DNA of 64,000 bases from Trissonchulus latispiculum (Eukaryota; Nematoda; Enoplea; Enoplida; Ironidae): the NCBI GenBank assembly GCA_030248195.1, contig JASAND010026017.1, positions 1 through 64,000 of the forward strand, in the 5' to 3' direction. The notes under the pieces are model-generated. The model was not told the origin of the DNA and did no database searches. It worked only from the letters and a program-made list of their open reading frames with translations. Each line of letters begins with the position of its first letter. Position 1 is the first letter of the stretch. Both the position numbers and the translations under genes were made by a program. Of the stretch, positions 43,171 to 53,200 are shown piece after piece.

Positions 43171-44152
43171 GGTGGTGATTCCTTTTGGGCACATATTGTT
43201 GATTGACGGCGTAAACCAGGATGAAATTCAACGAAACTTTCCAAAATAAGTTGTTTTAGCGTTCTAACACCCTCTGCGCAATCGCGCTTCAAAAATTCAA
43301 CATTTGCGTTCAGGGCGGTTTTTGCCAATTTCTGAACGTTTGGCAGCAGCTGCATGGCTATGACTATATCCATTCGAAAGAACTCGTTAAACTCTACAAT
43401 TTTGCTTTTGGAAGCAACTTTCTAGCTTTTCCCTATCGTGAGATATAGCCAATTTTCTTATTTTGGCGTCAAAAACTTGTCCTTTCTGCAGAAATCAAAT
43501 AATCCACTACTTCTTGAGCTACGAAAGCCGTAAAATTTAACTAAGGGTGTCGATTTAAAGGTCTCACAGAGGCCAATTATCGGAGGCATGACCATCGTAC
43601 AATTGCTATCCCTTAGGCTGCTATCACAAAAAATGTAGTTTTTGCAAAAACACGACCAAATTTTTTCCAGCGATTGTGCAGAATTTAGTATGCAAGCTAG
43701 AGAGTTGCCACTTAGCAGATGTGTTCTACACAAAAATACCACGGGACCCTTTTTTAGTTGCCCCGATAGCTGCTTTCTAACTGAAGTAGTGGCTTGCCAA
43801 AGTAGTGAAAAGTAGGCAAAATCCAGGTTGCGCAGACATTTTAGTTTATTTCTCCATAACGAAGAGCGATATCACAATAACTAAAAAAGGGTCCCCAGCT
43901 ATTTGATAGAGGTATCGAATGCTCTAACCGATGTCCTGCGAAAAAATTTACTTCAGCCTGCAAAAAATCTGAAAAATTATACTTCTTCTAAAATACAGGA
44001 AAAACATTTTGGAAAGCCAAACTTAGATTCATTGTACTCATTAAAACGAGAAAATGTCAAGCTACATTTTGATATAAAGATGACCTCTTAACTCCAAATA
44101 ATGAATGAATAATAGTGGTTCAAAGTTGATGTCTCCAAAAGGAATCACCACC
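43171..44152. mobile_element. Intact TTAA-target (piggyBac-like) MITE
   Basis: The perfect inverted ends GGTGGTGATTCCTTTTGG and CCAAAAGGAATCACCACC are flanked by TTAA at 43167-43170 and 44153-44156. It is 982 bp with no transposase ORF. It is the uninterrupted sister of 28981-34636 and defines the empty site into which that copy's LINE inserted. Confidence 0.88.
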
Positions 44153-44404
44153 TTAAGTAGAAAGTCTTCATCCTACGACTTTAGTGCGAGTGAATTGAGC
44201 CTAACGCCTTCTTTCAAGGAAGTTTCTGACACAACAGTAATACAGTAATAGCTTCCTGCTTTGTTGTACAGTAAACCCTCTACCCATGTCGGCGGAAGTA
44301 CTATAAGCGTATGCCTCAGTGGTAACTGTAACAGTTGTAACACTTGTCATATGCCCATGGGAAGATAAAATTGCGTTAGGCCTGTAACATAATTTCCGTA
44401 ACTG

Positions 44405-44545
44405 TGTAGCGCTTCTACCAGGACTATGAAGAAACCAAGCAGACAGCACATATGGGAGGCATCAGGCATCCTTGTACCCACGAATCCAGGACCTAGAAGA
44501 GAGAAGGGAAGAGGAGGTTCAGCTTTTCCAACCTTTCCTACACCT
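44405..44545 (-). mobile_element. 5'-truncated SINE copy 3, reverse orientation
   Basis: Read on the minus strand it gives the CT-rich body, TAGGTCCTGGATTCGTGGGT, GATGCCTGATGCCTCCC and the 3' end CCTGGTAGAAGCGCTAC found in the other two SINEs. The tRNA-like head is missing or too diverged to see. Confidence 0.65.
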
Positions 44546-45040
44546 GTTTCCTTTCCAACTGTATACTTTAATGCAAGTTGGAACGAGTGCGAAAGTTAGC
44601 AAAACTCAAGTCCCAAGTTACCACAAAAAGGAGCAAGGCAAGGTAGGCAACAGCTGGTAAAAGCTTATGTCCAATCATCAGTAGCCTGGTTCCTGGGTCT
44701 GCTGCCCAACCTAAGTTGACTGACTCTCCTATTTATAGTATTCCTCGAACAATCTAATCTAAAGGACTGTCATCTTTTGGAAGACAACATTGCCATCCCA
44801 AACCAACAATACTACAAAAAAGGTAGGGAAAAGTCGCAAGCATACATTAACACAGGGTCCGATTCTGGGGGGTCTACCCCGACCTCGGCGAGGGGTTCTC
44901 CTCTGAAATTAGCAAAAATTGCGAATTTTTAACGTTTTTGACCAAAAATTAGTCAAGAATAACAATTGTCTGCGATTTTTAAGAAATGTTTTGAAAAAAT
45001 CGCCAAACTTTGCTAAAAAAATTAAATATTTGTGGTAAAA
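44546..45040. other. Intergenic sequence
   Basis: No gene recognised. GGGGTCTACCCC at about 44870 anticipates the minisatellite motif. Confidence 0.5.
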
Positions 45041-45044
45041 ATCG

Positions 45045-45360
45045 CTGAGGGGTCTACCGTTTATTCCTTTCTGGACGAGAGGGTCTGCCGTTTTTTCTTT
45101 TTCGCTGAGGGGGTCTACCGTTTATTCCTTTCTGGACGAGAGGGTCTGCCCTTTTTTCCTTTTCGCTGAGGGGTCTACCGTTTATTCCTTTCTGGACGAG
45201 AGGGTCTGCCCTTTTTTCCTTTTCGCTGAGGGGTCTACCCTTTATTCCTTTCTGGACGAGAGGGTCTGCCCTTTTTTCCTTTTCGCTGAGGGGTCTACCC
45301 TTTATTCCTTTCTGGACGAGAGGGTCTGCCCTTTTTTCCTTTTCGCTGAGTAGGTCTTCC
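45045..45360. repeat. 60-bp minisatellite, about five copies
   Basis: The unit begins GAGGGGTCTACCGTTTATTC and continues through CTTTCTGGACGAGAGGGTCT and a T-run to TTTTCGCT. Copies are nearly identical at 60-bp steps. Because 60 is a multiple of three, the minus strand stays open and would give a 20-residue repeat (KRADPLVQKGIKGRPLSEKE). Translation is not supported. Confidence 0.92.
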
Positions 45361-46462
45361 CGTTTTTTGTTGGTCTGGGGGAATCTGCACACCCCATTCC
45401 ACCCCACGTTATCCTATGGTTGCAAGGTTAAATTGGAATCCGGATAACCTCTCGCAGAACAACACTGATTTCAGAAACTTCTTGTACTTTAGTGATCTGG
45501 CTTTCCATGTCATGAGTTATAATAGAAACCTAAATCAACCATTTTTACCTTAAAGGAACCAACAAACTAACAAATTAACTGGTAAACATCATATGCCCAG
45601 CCATGTCTAACAAGTTATTGCTGTCTTCGATTTCGGTACCTATCATGTTTATCACAAAACTTGTGCTTGTTAATAATTAATCTCTGCTCAGATTCTACCT
45701 AATCCCCGTGCCTGTGTCTGGCAGGTCATGCGTTGCTTACATGTGCCGCTATTTCTTGTTTCTAATCCTTTGGGAGAACCCTCTCTGAACCTTCTTCGCT
45801 TTCCCGACAACCCCTTACTAGGTTATATTTCGTAGAAACTTAATCCTTATACTTAAAACTTAAAGACCAATAATGAAACGTTTTGAGTTTTACCTAAATT
45901 GCGCGTATGTATATATTTTTCTAGGCATATCTTTAAAATGCTTCGACAAGTATACTTCCTACATACTACTTTAAAGACTTATACACTACTTTAAAGAAAC
46001 TAGTAATCTGCAAGTTTTGTATTAAGAATTGCATGTGTTCACAAAACACAAAGGGTAGTTTCAGCTGTCGAATAAATCACGCAATATTTCCTAAAGTTTA
46101 TGATTAATGAGAAAAACATTTTTATCTCATGTTTGGAAAATACTTCCGACGGAGACTCGAGACTTCATTAGTAATAATAGGATATGACCAGGAAGCAGCA
46201 TCGTTAGTGCCGAGACAAAGACACGAAATTGCTCTCACAGGAAAGGGCGTGTCCAAAAAATTATTATTATCCCTTTGGAGGAGAACCTCAATTCGTTAAA
46301 CCAAAATCGGATGTTAAGGATCTTTTGCGCTTTCCCCCAGCCCTAACTTTTGATTTTTTGACCAATAACTATGTAACGGATCAAGGTTGGCATGGTCAAC
46401 CTTTCCGTTGCTGGCGGTTGTAGCTAGGCTAGCTACCCGCTTGGCTTCCTATAACATCATCA
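45361..46462. other. Intergenic sequence before the LTR element
   Basis: No gene recognised. It contains the second copy of a dispersed repeat at about 46095-46200. Confidence 0.5.
46095..46200. repeat. Dispersed repeat, copy 2
   Basis: Matches about 19345-19460 (ATGATTAATGAG, CTTCCGACGGAGA, TTCATTAGT). Confidence 0.6.
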
Positions 46463-47126
46463 TGTGGGCTGGGACACGTTTGCAAGTCACGTAGCTCCCC
46501 CAACGTGTATGCGTGGGATTGGGTGGGTTCCCCCCTCGTGACTTTGGGAGCTACGTGATTTGGGGGAAATTCTCACTAGGGGGCGCTCGTGGGAGGGTCC
46601 AACCCATACACTCGCTCCCCTATTCATTCTTGTATTATTCTGCCGTTGTGTACAGTTGTGTTTACTCTGCTATTCTCCCCCCTTATTTGCTGTGTATATT
46701 ATTGTGTCTCTCCCTCAGCTCTCCCCAGAGCTTGGTACGTTGGCTGACCCCCGTCAGCCCGCTGTAACTGTAAGTCTAGTATTTTGTGTGTTTGTTTGTG
46801 TGTGCTTGAGGGTTCAACCCAGTATTTTATTATTGTATTGTTATAATTACTATAACTTGTTGTTTTGTTCTTTATTAAAGTGTATTTAGTTAGGTTTGAG
46901 TCTTTCTGAGCTCCTGCTAGGTAGGTAGTTACATCTTGAGTGAGTGAGAGTGCGAGTCATCTCGCCCTTAGGATCGGACTATTTACTGCGTATATTGTCT
47001 GGCGAGGCTGTCCCGACCGTCTCCTGTAGTCGGTCTGTTATCCATCTGTGCCACGGTCTCCGCGTCCGCTACGTCAGGGCGTGGTAACGGTGTTAGTACG
47101 TAGGTTAAACTACTAGCCCCGCTACA
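46463..47126 (+). mobile_element. Putative 5' LTR
   Basis: The segment begins TGTGGGCTGGG, ends CCGCTACA (TG...CA) and lies before the leader. It has an ATTAAA polyadenylation-like signal near 46875. The partner LTR is outside the window, so the limits are a guess, and no primer-binding site was matched to a tRNA with confidence. Confidence 0.35.
46487..46558. repeat. 13-bp perfect inverted repeat in the putative LTR
   Basis: TCACGTAGCTCCC at 46487-46499 and GGGAGCTACGTGA at 46546-46558. Possibly a U3 regulatory dyad; unproven. Confidence 0.6.
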
Positions 47127-47744
47127 TTAGGCTGCCAGGAGCTCAGGGATTTCTTGCCTGAACCCCTTCGTAAAATTTTTCAAATTTTTATTTATTTTTG
47201 TCTTAGTTTCGTTGGGGTTCCCCCCGTAGTTCTTCGCGTTCAGCGCACGAATTTTTTTTCCAATTTTCTTAGGTCAGGTAAACCCCCCCTCTAGGGTCAA
47301 AAAATCGGAAAATTTTTTTCTCTAGGGTCTGACTGTTTGTATACGTGTATAACTGTGTACCTGGTTCTCCCCCACATTAGGCTCTAATATAGCATTTATT
47401 TTTGGGGTGAGTTAGTCTAAGGCTATTTTTGGGATTTGAGTTAGGAATTTTTACCAAAATTCGTACCTAATTAACAAATAATTTTGTTGTGATCATTTTT
47501 GTTTGTGTTGGTGATTTTGCTTGTCTAATCCCCTTCATTTTAGGTTAATTTTGGTAATTGTTTCTTTTTCAGGTCAAAAATAGTAATTTTGTACCACAAT
47601 TTATATCAATTTGTTGTATTTTGTGTCACTGTTTATATACGTATACATTAGTATTTTTCTGGGGTACCTAAGAATATTTTTGGGTTGTACTAATTGTCAT
47701 TTTCAAAAAGACCTTTTAGGAAAAGAAGAGAGTGCAACTCAAAT
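47127..47744 (+). other. Retrotransposon 5' leader with a possible intron
   Basis: No ORF. It contains the donor-like CAG|GTAAAC (GT at 47278-47279) and a strong acceptor-like TTTCTTTTTCAG (AG at 47571-47572). Splicing between them, or from this donor to the acceptor before ORF3, is plausible inference. Confidence 0.45.
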
Positions 47745-50216
47745 ATGGACCAAAAGCGCGCAAGCTTACGCTTGAAAGAACGGGAACTACGTCACCAACC
47801 TTATTCGGTGACTGGACATCGTGGAGACTCCCATTTGGACTGTATGGGATGTCGGCCCTCCACGTCGAGAGCGAATTCTGGGTCGTTCGACGACCGGGAA
47901 CCGGTGCAGAGGATGCGCCCCCGGTCCAGTTCTGCCACGACAGCGGATCTGAGAAGAAAAAAGAGTGGCTGGGCATCGGGGACTGCTCGGAAAAGCAGTG
48001 CCCCTACTCTGGATCCAGGAATCTCCAGTTCTCTGACCACATTATCTGAGCCGGAATCATCAGGAGTGGGTCCGTCATCGGACTCGGCATTTGTGACAGC
48101 AGCATCAAGCCTGGTTTCTTTGGATGACAACCATTCTGATGGTCTAACTGCTCAGACACGAAGCTTCAATGACGAACTGAATAGGACATTGAGCTGGAAA
48201 GAACTTGGATTTGATCAGAGGGACTCTCCTCAGAGTTCTGAGTCGAGTCCCGGGGACCAGACCGTCATCGGTCTTGAGGAGCGCATGGACCTGGGTTCGT
48301 CCCCGGACCGTGGGCAGGCTCTACAAGAATCTGATGATGATATGACGGCCCTGGGAGCTGCGGCGATGCCTGGATTGCCACCTTTGGACGACCTGGTCAA
48401 TTCTGTGTACCAGAATCTCGGAATTGATCTGGAACGCGAGTTCTCGCTTGGAACGGCGGCACTAAATAATTGGGCCATGGATTCGGCAGCACAGCATAGG
48501 CTGTCCTGGGACCCATCCTTTGATGTTGGGACCCAGGCTTTGGCTTCACCGTCTCATCAGCCCAGTCCATCACGGAGCTCCGCGGGTGTCATCACCCCTG
48601 TAGCAGTGAACCAAGGAATGGAACAGCAAGTTGTGGTGCCTCAGCCCTCACAAACGACAGCCAGGGGACAGATGGGCCCAGCCCAACGCCCTGAGGGAGC
48701 AGTCGTGATCACATTGAACACGACCGTCGTGAATAACCAGATTTTGCGACCGGACCTTTGGTCAACCCCATCACAAACCTCATCACCGGTGACCAGAAGA
48801 CCAAATATCTTGCGACCATCGGTTCGTGGTGGACGGACCGGTCATCGGGTTCATGCTGGTGGTCGGACTTTGATGTCGTCAATTCCGGAAACCAGTCCAG
48901 CTGATCATTTGGGACCAATGGAACCATCAACCAGTCATCAGCCATCACAGGAACAGCCGGTTCGTCCGACTGTCACCCCACCGCGACGACCATCGTCCGG
49001 TGGGTCGGTCAACATGGTCAGAATGACGCCTCAACAAGTGCAGATGTTGAATGACTACACCAAGTGGTTCAAGTCGATCTCCAAGTTCAAGGGCCGGAAA
49101 GGAGCCATCAAATTGTCAACATGGCTGAAGATGTTTGAGTCAACTTGGGAGGCAAGTGGAGCCGAGCTTGACCTCAAACGGCCATTGTTGTGGTATCTGC
49201 TTGATGATGTGGTCAAGCAAGACTTGGAAGGTCAGACCATGGGAACTTACGAGGAGTTGGTGTCCATTCTTCATCAGCTGTATGAGCCGGTCACCAAATC
49301 GGCCGACAAATATGCTCGGGAATTCTTCGAACGGAAACAACTCGCATCGGAATCGAGCCTGGATTATCTCAACGAGCTGAGGTCCCTCGCCTGCAAAGCT
49401 TTTCCGACGGCCGAGCTGAAGGAACGAGAGCTAAAGGTCGTAGAGCGGGCCTCTAGAGGACTCAAAGCGGCATTGCGAGCAAAGGTCGCGAGTTTGTTCG
49501 CTGATGCCGAGAATTGGGACCATCGCAGGCCGAACGATATCTTCATGCGAGCCGTGCGTATTTTGGAAGCGGTCGAGGATGGTGACACTCAATCAAAGCC
49601 AATGGAGACCATCTGTAGCGTTGGTGATGGTGAGAGGGTTCAGCCCATTGATCAGCAGGAATGTCCAGCGTACGTACGCGAACTCAAACGTGAGCTTCAG
49701 GACATCAGGAACTCGATCGTCCAAGGCCAGGCAATGGCAACAGGTCAACAATCCTGGGACGACGAAGTGGTCGCAGCCTGTGAGATATTGGACGATCCGA
49801 ACATGCAAGACTTGGACCCGGAGGAAGTCTGTTTTCTGGTGGAGCAACAGGCGAACACTGGAAACTCAGGAAAGGCATCTTCTAGTCAGGATAGGTCCAA
49901 TCGTTGTACCTACTGCGCGGAACCTGGTCACAGGTGGGCACATTGTCCGGTGTATAATAAGAACATCACCTTCTGGGGTGACGACCCACTTTGGCTCAGA
50001 ATGGTCAACAGCAGGTTCTTCGGATGCTTGCTGAAACAGAAGGACGATGGCACTGGTCAATTTGAAGTGAAACGCCCGTCCGGCGGTGGTGGTGCAACGC
50101 GTGGTTCGGGTCGCTTCCTGTCATCAGGTCGCGGCGGTGGTGGGTTCAGGAAAAGAGGTGGTGGTGGTGGAAGCAATGCTGGTCAACGAACTGGTGGCAA
50201 TTCGGGAAACGAATGA
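47745..50216 (+). CDS. gag: Gag polyprotein of the Gypsy-type element
   Basis: 823 residues from the ATG at 47745; the frame extends upstream but without an ATG. The first 400 or so residues are Ser/Pro-rich and look disordered. A retrotransposon-gag (capsid) like region covers roughly residues 430-620 (YTKWFKSISKFKG, LSTWLKMFESTWEA, YAREFFERKQ and SLDYLNELRSLA). A single CCHC knuckle, CTYCAEPGHRWAHC, lies at 721-734. The C-terminus is a Gly/Arg-rich RGG-like tail. It should form the particle and bind RNA. Its stop overlaps the pol start as ATGA. Confidence 0.88.
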   Translation: MDQKRASLRLKERELRHQPYSVTGHRGDSHLDCMGCRPSTSRANSGSFDDREPVQRMRPRSSSATTADLRRKKSGWASGTARKSSAPTLDPGISSSLTTLSEPESSGVGPSSDSAFVTAASSLVSLDDNHSDGLTAQTRSFNDELNRTLSWKELGFDQRDSPQSSESSPGDQTVIGLEERMDLGSSPDRGQALQESDDDMTALGAAAMPGLPPLDDLVNSVYQNLGIDLEREFSLGTAALNNWAMDSAAQHRLSWDPSFDVGTQALASPSHQPSPSRSSAGVITPVAVNQGMEQQVVVPQPSQTTARGQMGPAQRPEGAVVITLNTTVVNNQILRPDLWSTPSQTSSPVTRRPNILRPSVRGGRTGHRVHAGGRTLMSSIPETSPADHLGPMEPSTSHQPSQEQPVRPTVTPPRRPSSGGSVNMVRMTPQQVQMLNDYTKWFKSISKFKGRKGAIKLSTWLKMFESTWEASGAELDLKRPLLWYLLDDVVKQDLEGQTMGTYEELVSILHQLYEPVTKSADKYAREFFERKQLASESSLDYLNELRSLACKAFPTAELKERELKVVERASRGLKAALRAKVASLFADAENWDHRRPNDIFMRAVRILEAVEDGDTQSKPMETICSVGDGERVQPIDQQECPAYVRELKRELQDIRNSIVQGQAMATGQQSWDDEVVAACEILDDPNMQDLDPEEVCFLVEQQANTGNSGKASSSQDRSNRCTYCAEPGHRWAHCPVYNKNITFWGDDPLWLRMVNSRFFGCLLKQKDDGTGQFEVKRPSGGGGATRGSGRFLSSGRGGGGFRKRGGGGGSNAGQRTGGNSGNE
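50213..50216 (+). promoter_or_regulatory. ATGA stop-start overlap of gag and pol
   Basis: GAA TGA ends gag, while ATG ATG GGG starts pol, sharing ATGA. This suggests termination-reinitiation or frameshifting for pol. Metazoan Gypsy elements more often use frameshifting or a fused frame. Confidence 0.7.
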
Positions 50217-53200
50217 TGGGGGAGCGGACCCCCGCCAAAAAACCGCAGGCCGGTCATGTTAGCATGATTAGGAGGCCACCCGACCACAGGGGTCACGATT
50301 TCCCGAACCGTGGATCATGGGGATCCCAGGTCGACCATTGGGTCCGACCAGTCAGCCAGTTCCGTCACTCAGGTCATGTCAATATGTTACGATATCAGCA
50401 TATTGGGACGCTTTCCGATGAGGAATTGCATACACCGCGTTGGAAATGCATTGAAGGATACCCCGAAGCTAAGTGCTTCCATATGGCTTGTGTCTTGCAT
50501 AATGGACGGAAGCAGGATCGCCATTCGGTCGGGGTCTTCCCCAGAAGACTTCACTTGCCTCAGCGGCAAGACCAGGTTCCTCTGAGACCTCAGGAACATC
50601 CGGATTCTGGGCAATCTCAGGAACCTCGGGGACCGAAAAAGCCGAAAAAGCCCAAGAAGCCCAACAAAAATGGCAAGAAGAAGAAGGGCAAAGCTCAGTC
50701 ACAGGATGGGTCTGTTTGTCAGGAATCGGATTCGGAACAGTCACCCATGAATTCGGTGGCAACACAAGCTGTCACGGTCAAGGACGGCTTGTCTCTTCAG
50801 GAGGCTGCATCAAAGGATTGCAATCCGGAACCAAGTTCACCGGATGCTCGTGCTTCGAACTCGAGTTCAACTCGGGTTTCTAGCACGAGCCCCGGGGACG
50901 GCCCTCGTGATCAGCCTACGTCGTCATCGACGTCTGCTACTGCCAAAAAGACCGAGAACGCGAACTTGGATGCTCCAGCTATTCCGAAATTGAAACTCCA
51001 GCGGTCAGCCGGTGATACCTGGCACACTCCACGTAAAGCCGCGAACCGGACCTCCACCAAAGGTCAGGATGATATTCCGACGTTCAATAGGTTTGATCCG
51101 TTGGATTTGTCCAAGGTAGACGCGGACATGTTGGAGGCATACTGGACTCGACTGACCAAAGCACAAGACGCCTGGAGCCAAGAGGAGGATAAACTGGGGA
51201 AAATGGAGGGTGCCGTTCAACGGCAGTCCCCCAAAACGAAGGCAGCAGCGAAGACAGTCGTAGACAACATGGAGGATTTCGAGGAGGTTCTGAGTGCCTT
51301 CGTGAAGAAATTCCGTCAGGAGGACACCGCCAATGTGGTCGAAATGGTGTCCAAGGCCACCGAACCTGATGACGACATGGCTCGTCCCTCGACTTCGGGT
51401 CATCCCGAAGACGAGGATGACCATGACGGATCGACCAAAAAGGACATCCGTGAAGCTGTTCGACAGGTCATGAACGGCGAGGCGGTCTATTTTGCGAATT
51501 CAGTGGCTTCCATCTCGCTACGTCACTCGCCATATGTCCTTTTCCGGATTAATGAAGTCACTGCCCTGGGTCTGGTGGACACCGGCGCTTCTGTCTCATT
51601 GATCTCAAAGGAGTTCTATGACAGGGTCAAGCATCACGCATTGACGCCTATGACAGCAGCGGAGATGCCTAGCATTTCGGCAGCCGGAGAGGGAAACAAA
51701 TTGACGATCCTTGGTCAATGCAAACTAACGATACGGTTTTGTCAAACGCAAGGACAGATGGCAGAAAGTACAACTTACAGGTTTTATGTGGTTCCGGAGT
51801 TACAACAGGAAATGCTGATAGGGTATGACTTCCTGTATGATATGGGCTATAGCATTCATCCTGGTGGTGGTTTCATGTCCAGCTACTATGGAAGAGTGCT
51901 CTTTCTGAATTCAGCTGAACTGCAGGGGATATCGGTGGTGTATAATATCCCAATGGCTGCAGCGGTCAACTTGTGTATCAGGGAAAGGGTCAGAGTGCTC
52001 CCTGGTCGAGAAAAGGATGTTCCGGTAAAGGCTACGATGGCAGGAGGCCTAGCCGTACCGAAGAGCCAGTTCATGCTGTTTGAAGCGAACCCGGAGGCTA
52101 TTGAAACATATGGAGTGTTTCCTCAGGCTGGTGTCCTGACTGTGACGCCAAAGGTCACCTACATTCGTGTCTACAATGGAGGAGACCAAATTGTTGACCT
52201 CCCTAAAGGAATGGTTATGGGAGAGGCCTGTCCAGCAGTCCAGGTTCGCGAGGCGGAACGGCCAACATCCTACGTAATGGAGGCAGGGGTCGATTTGCAG
52301 ACCATCCATTACAATCTCAATAGATGGTTCGGTCATCCGGCCACCTATTCGCTATGGGCGGAACAGGTTGGTGAAAGTGTAAGCAAGTTACACAGGATGT
52401 TTCCAGGGTTCTATCCATTGGATTTACCACTACAACCATCTATGGAACAAGCTGACGCAGTCGTGGTTCAGCGGCCCAAATCGCCAGTAACTTATGCGGT
52501 CCAGGAACCCAAACATAGAACCGAGATCCATAAGTCAACTGATCCTGATGCGGATAAGGATCGGGAAATGCCTTCAGAGACGACCACTGGTGGACATTTC
52601 TACTCTGCTGAGGATCGGGAGCCACGTCCTGAACCTACAGAGCAGGAAAAACTGGAGGATATTGAGGCCAATGTAGATTTTGATAAGATGGATTGCTCGG
52701 ACGACATCAAAGCGGAGTTCAAGAAGATGCTCTTGGAATACTACGACGTAGTGGCCCGGCCAGGTAATCCTGGTCGGACCAAAATAGATCAGCATCTGAT
52801 TGACACAGGCAAGGATGGACCTCTGAAGAGCCGTGCCTATCGTATGAATCCGAAGCAGAAGGCTGAGGTCGAGAAGCACATAAACTCCATGCTCAAGGAA
52901 GGGGTATGCGAACCCTCGACAAGTCCGTGGTCTTTTCCCTGCATTCTGGTTGGAAAGAAAGATGGTTCAACCAGATTGGTCATTGACTACCGCAGGCTGA
53001 ATAAGATCACCAAGAAGGACAACTACCCACTGCCAAAGATTGATGAGATCATGGACCAGCTCAAGGGTAGTGCAATCTTTTCAACGATAGATTTAGCAGC
53101 TGGTTATTGGCAGGTCGAGGTATACCCTGAGCATCGGGAGAAGACAGCGTTCGTGTCTCACATGGGACTGTTCCACATGAACGTCATGCCTTTTGGGCTG

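Noticed and set aside
45054..45407. 117-codon repetitive protein on the minus strand
   Set aside because: Explained by a 60-bp minisatellite whose length is a multiple of three.
46513..46889. Short frames of 84 and 109 codons
   Set aside because: Lie in the putative LTR and overlap each other in different frames; no domain.
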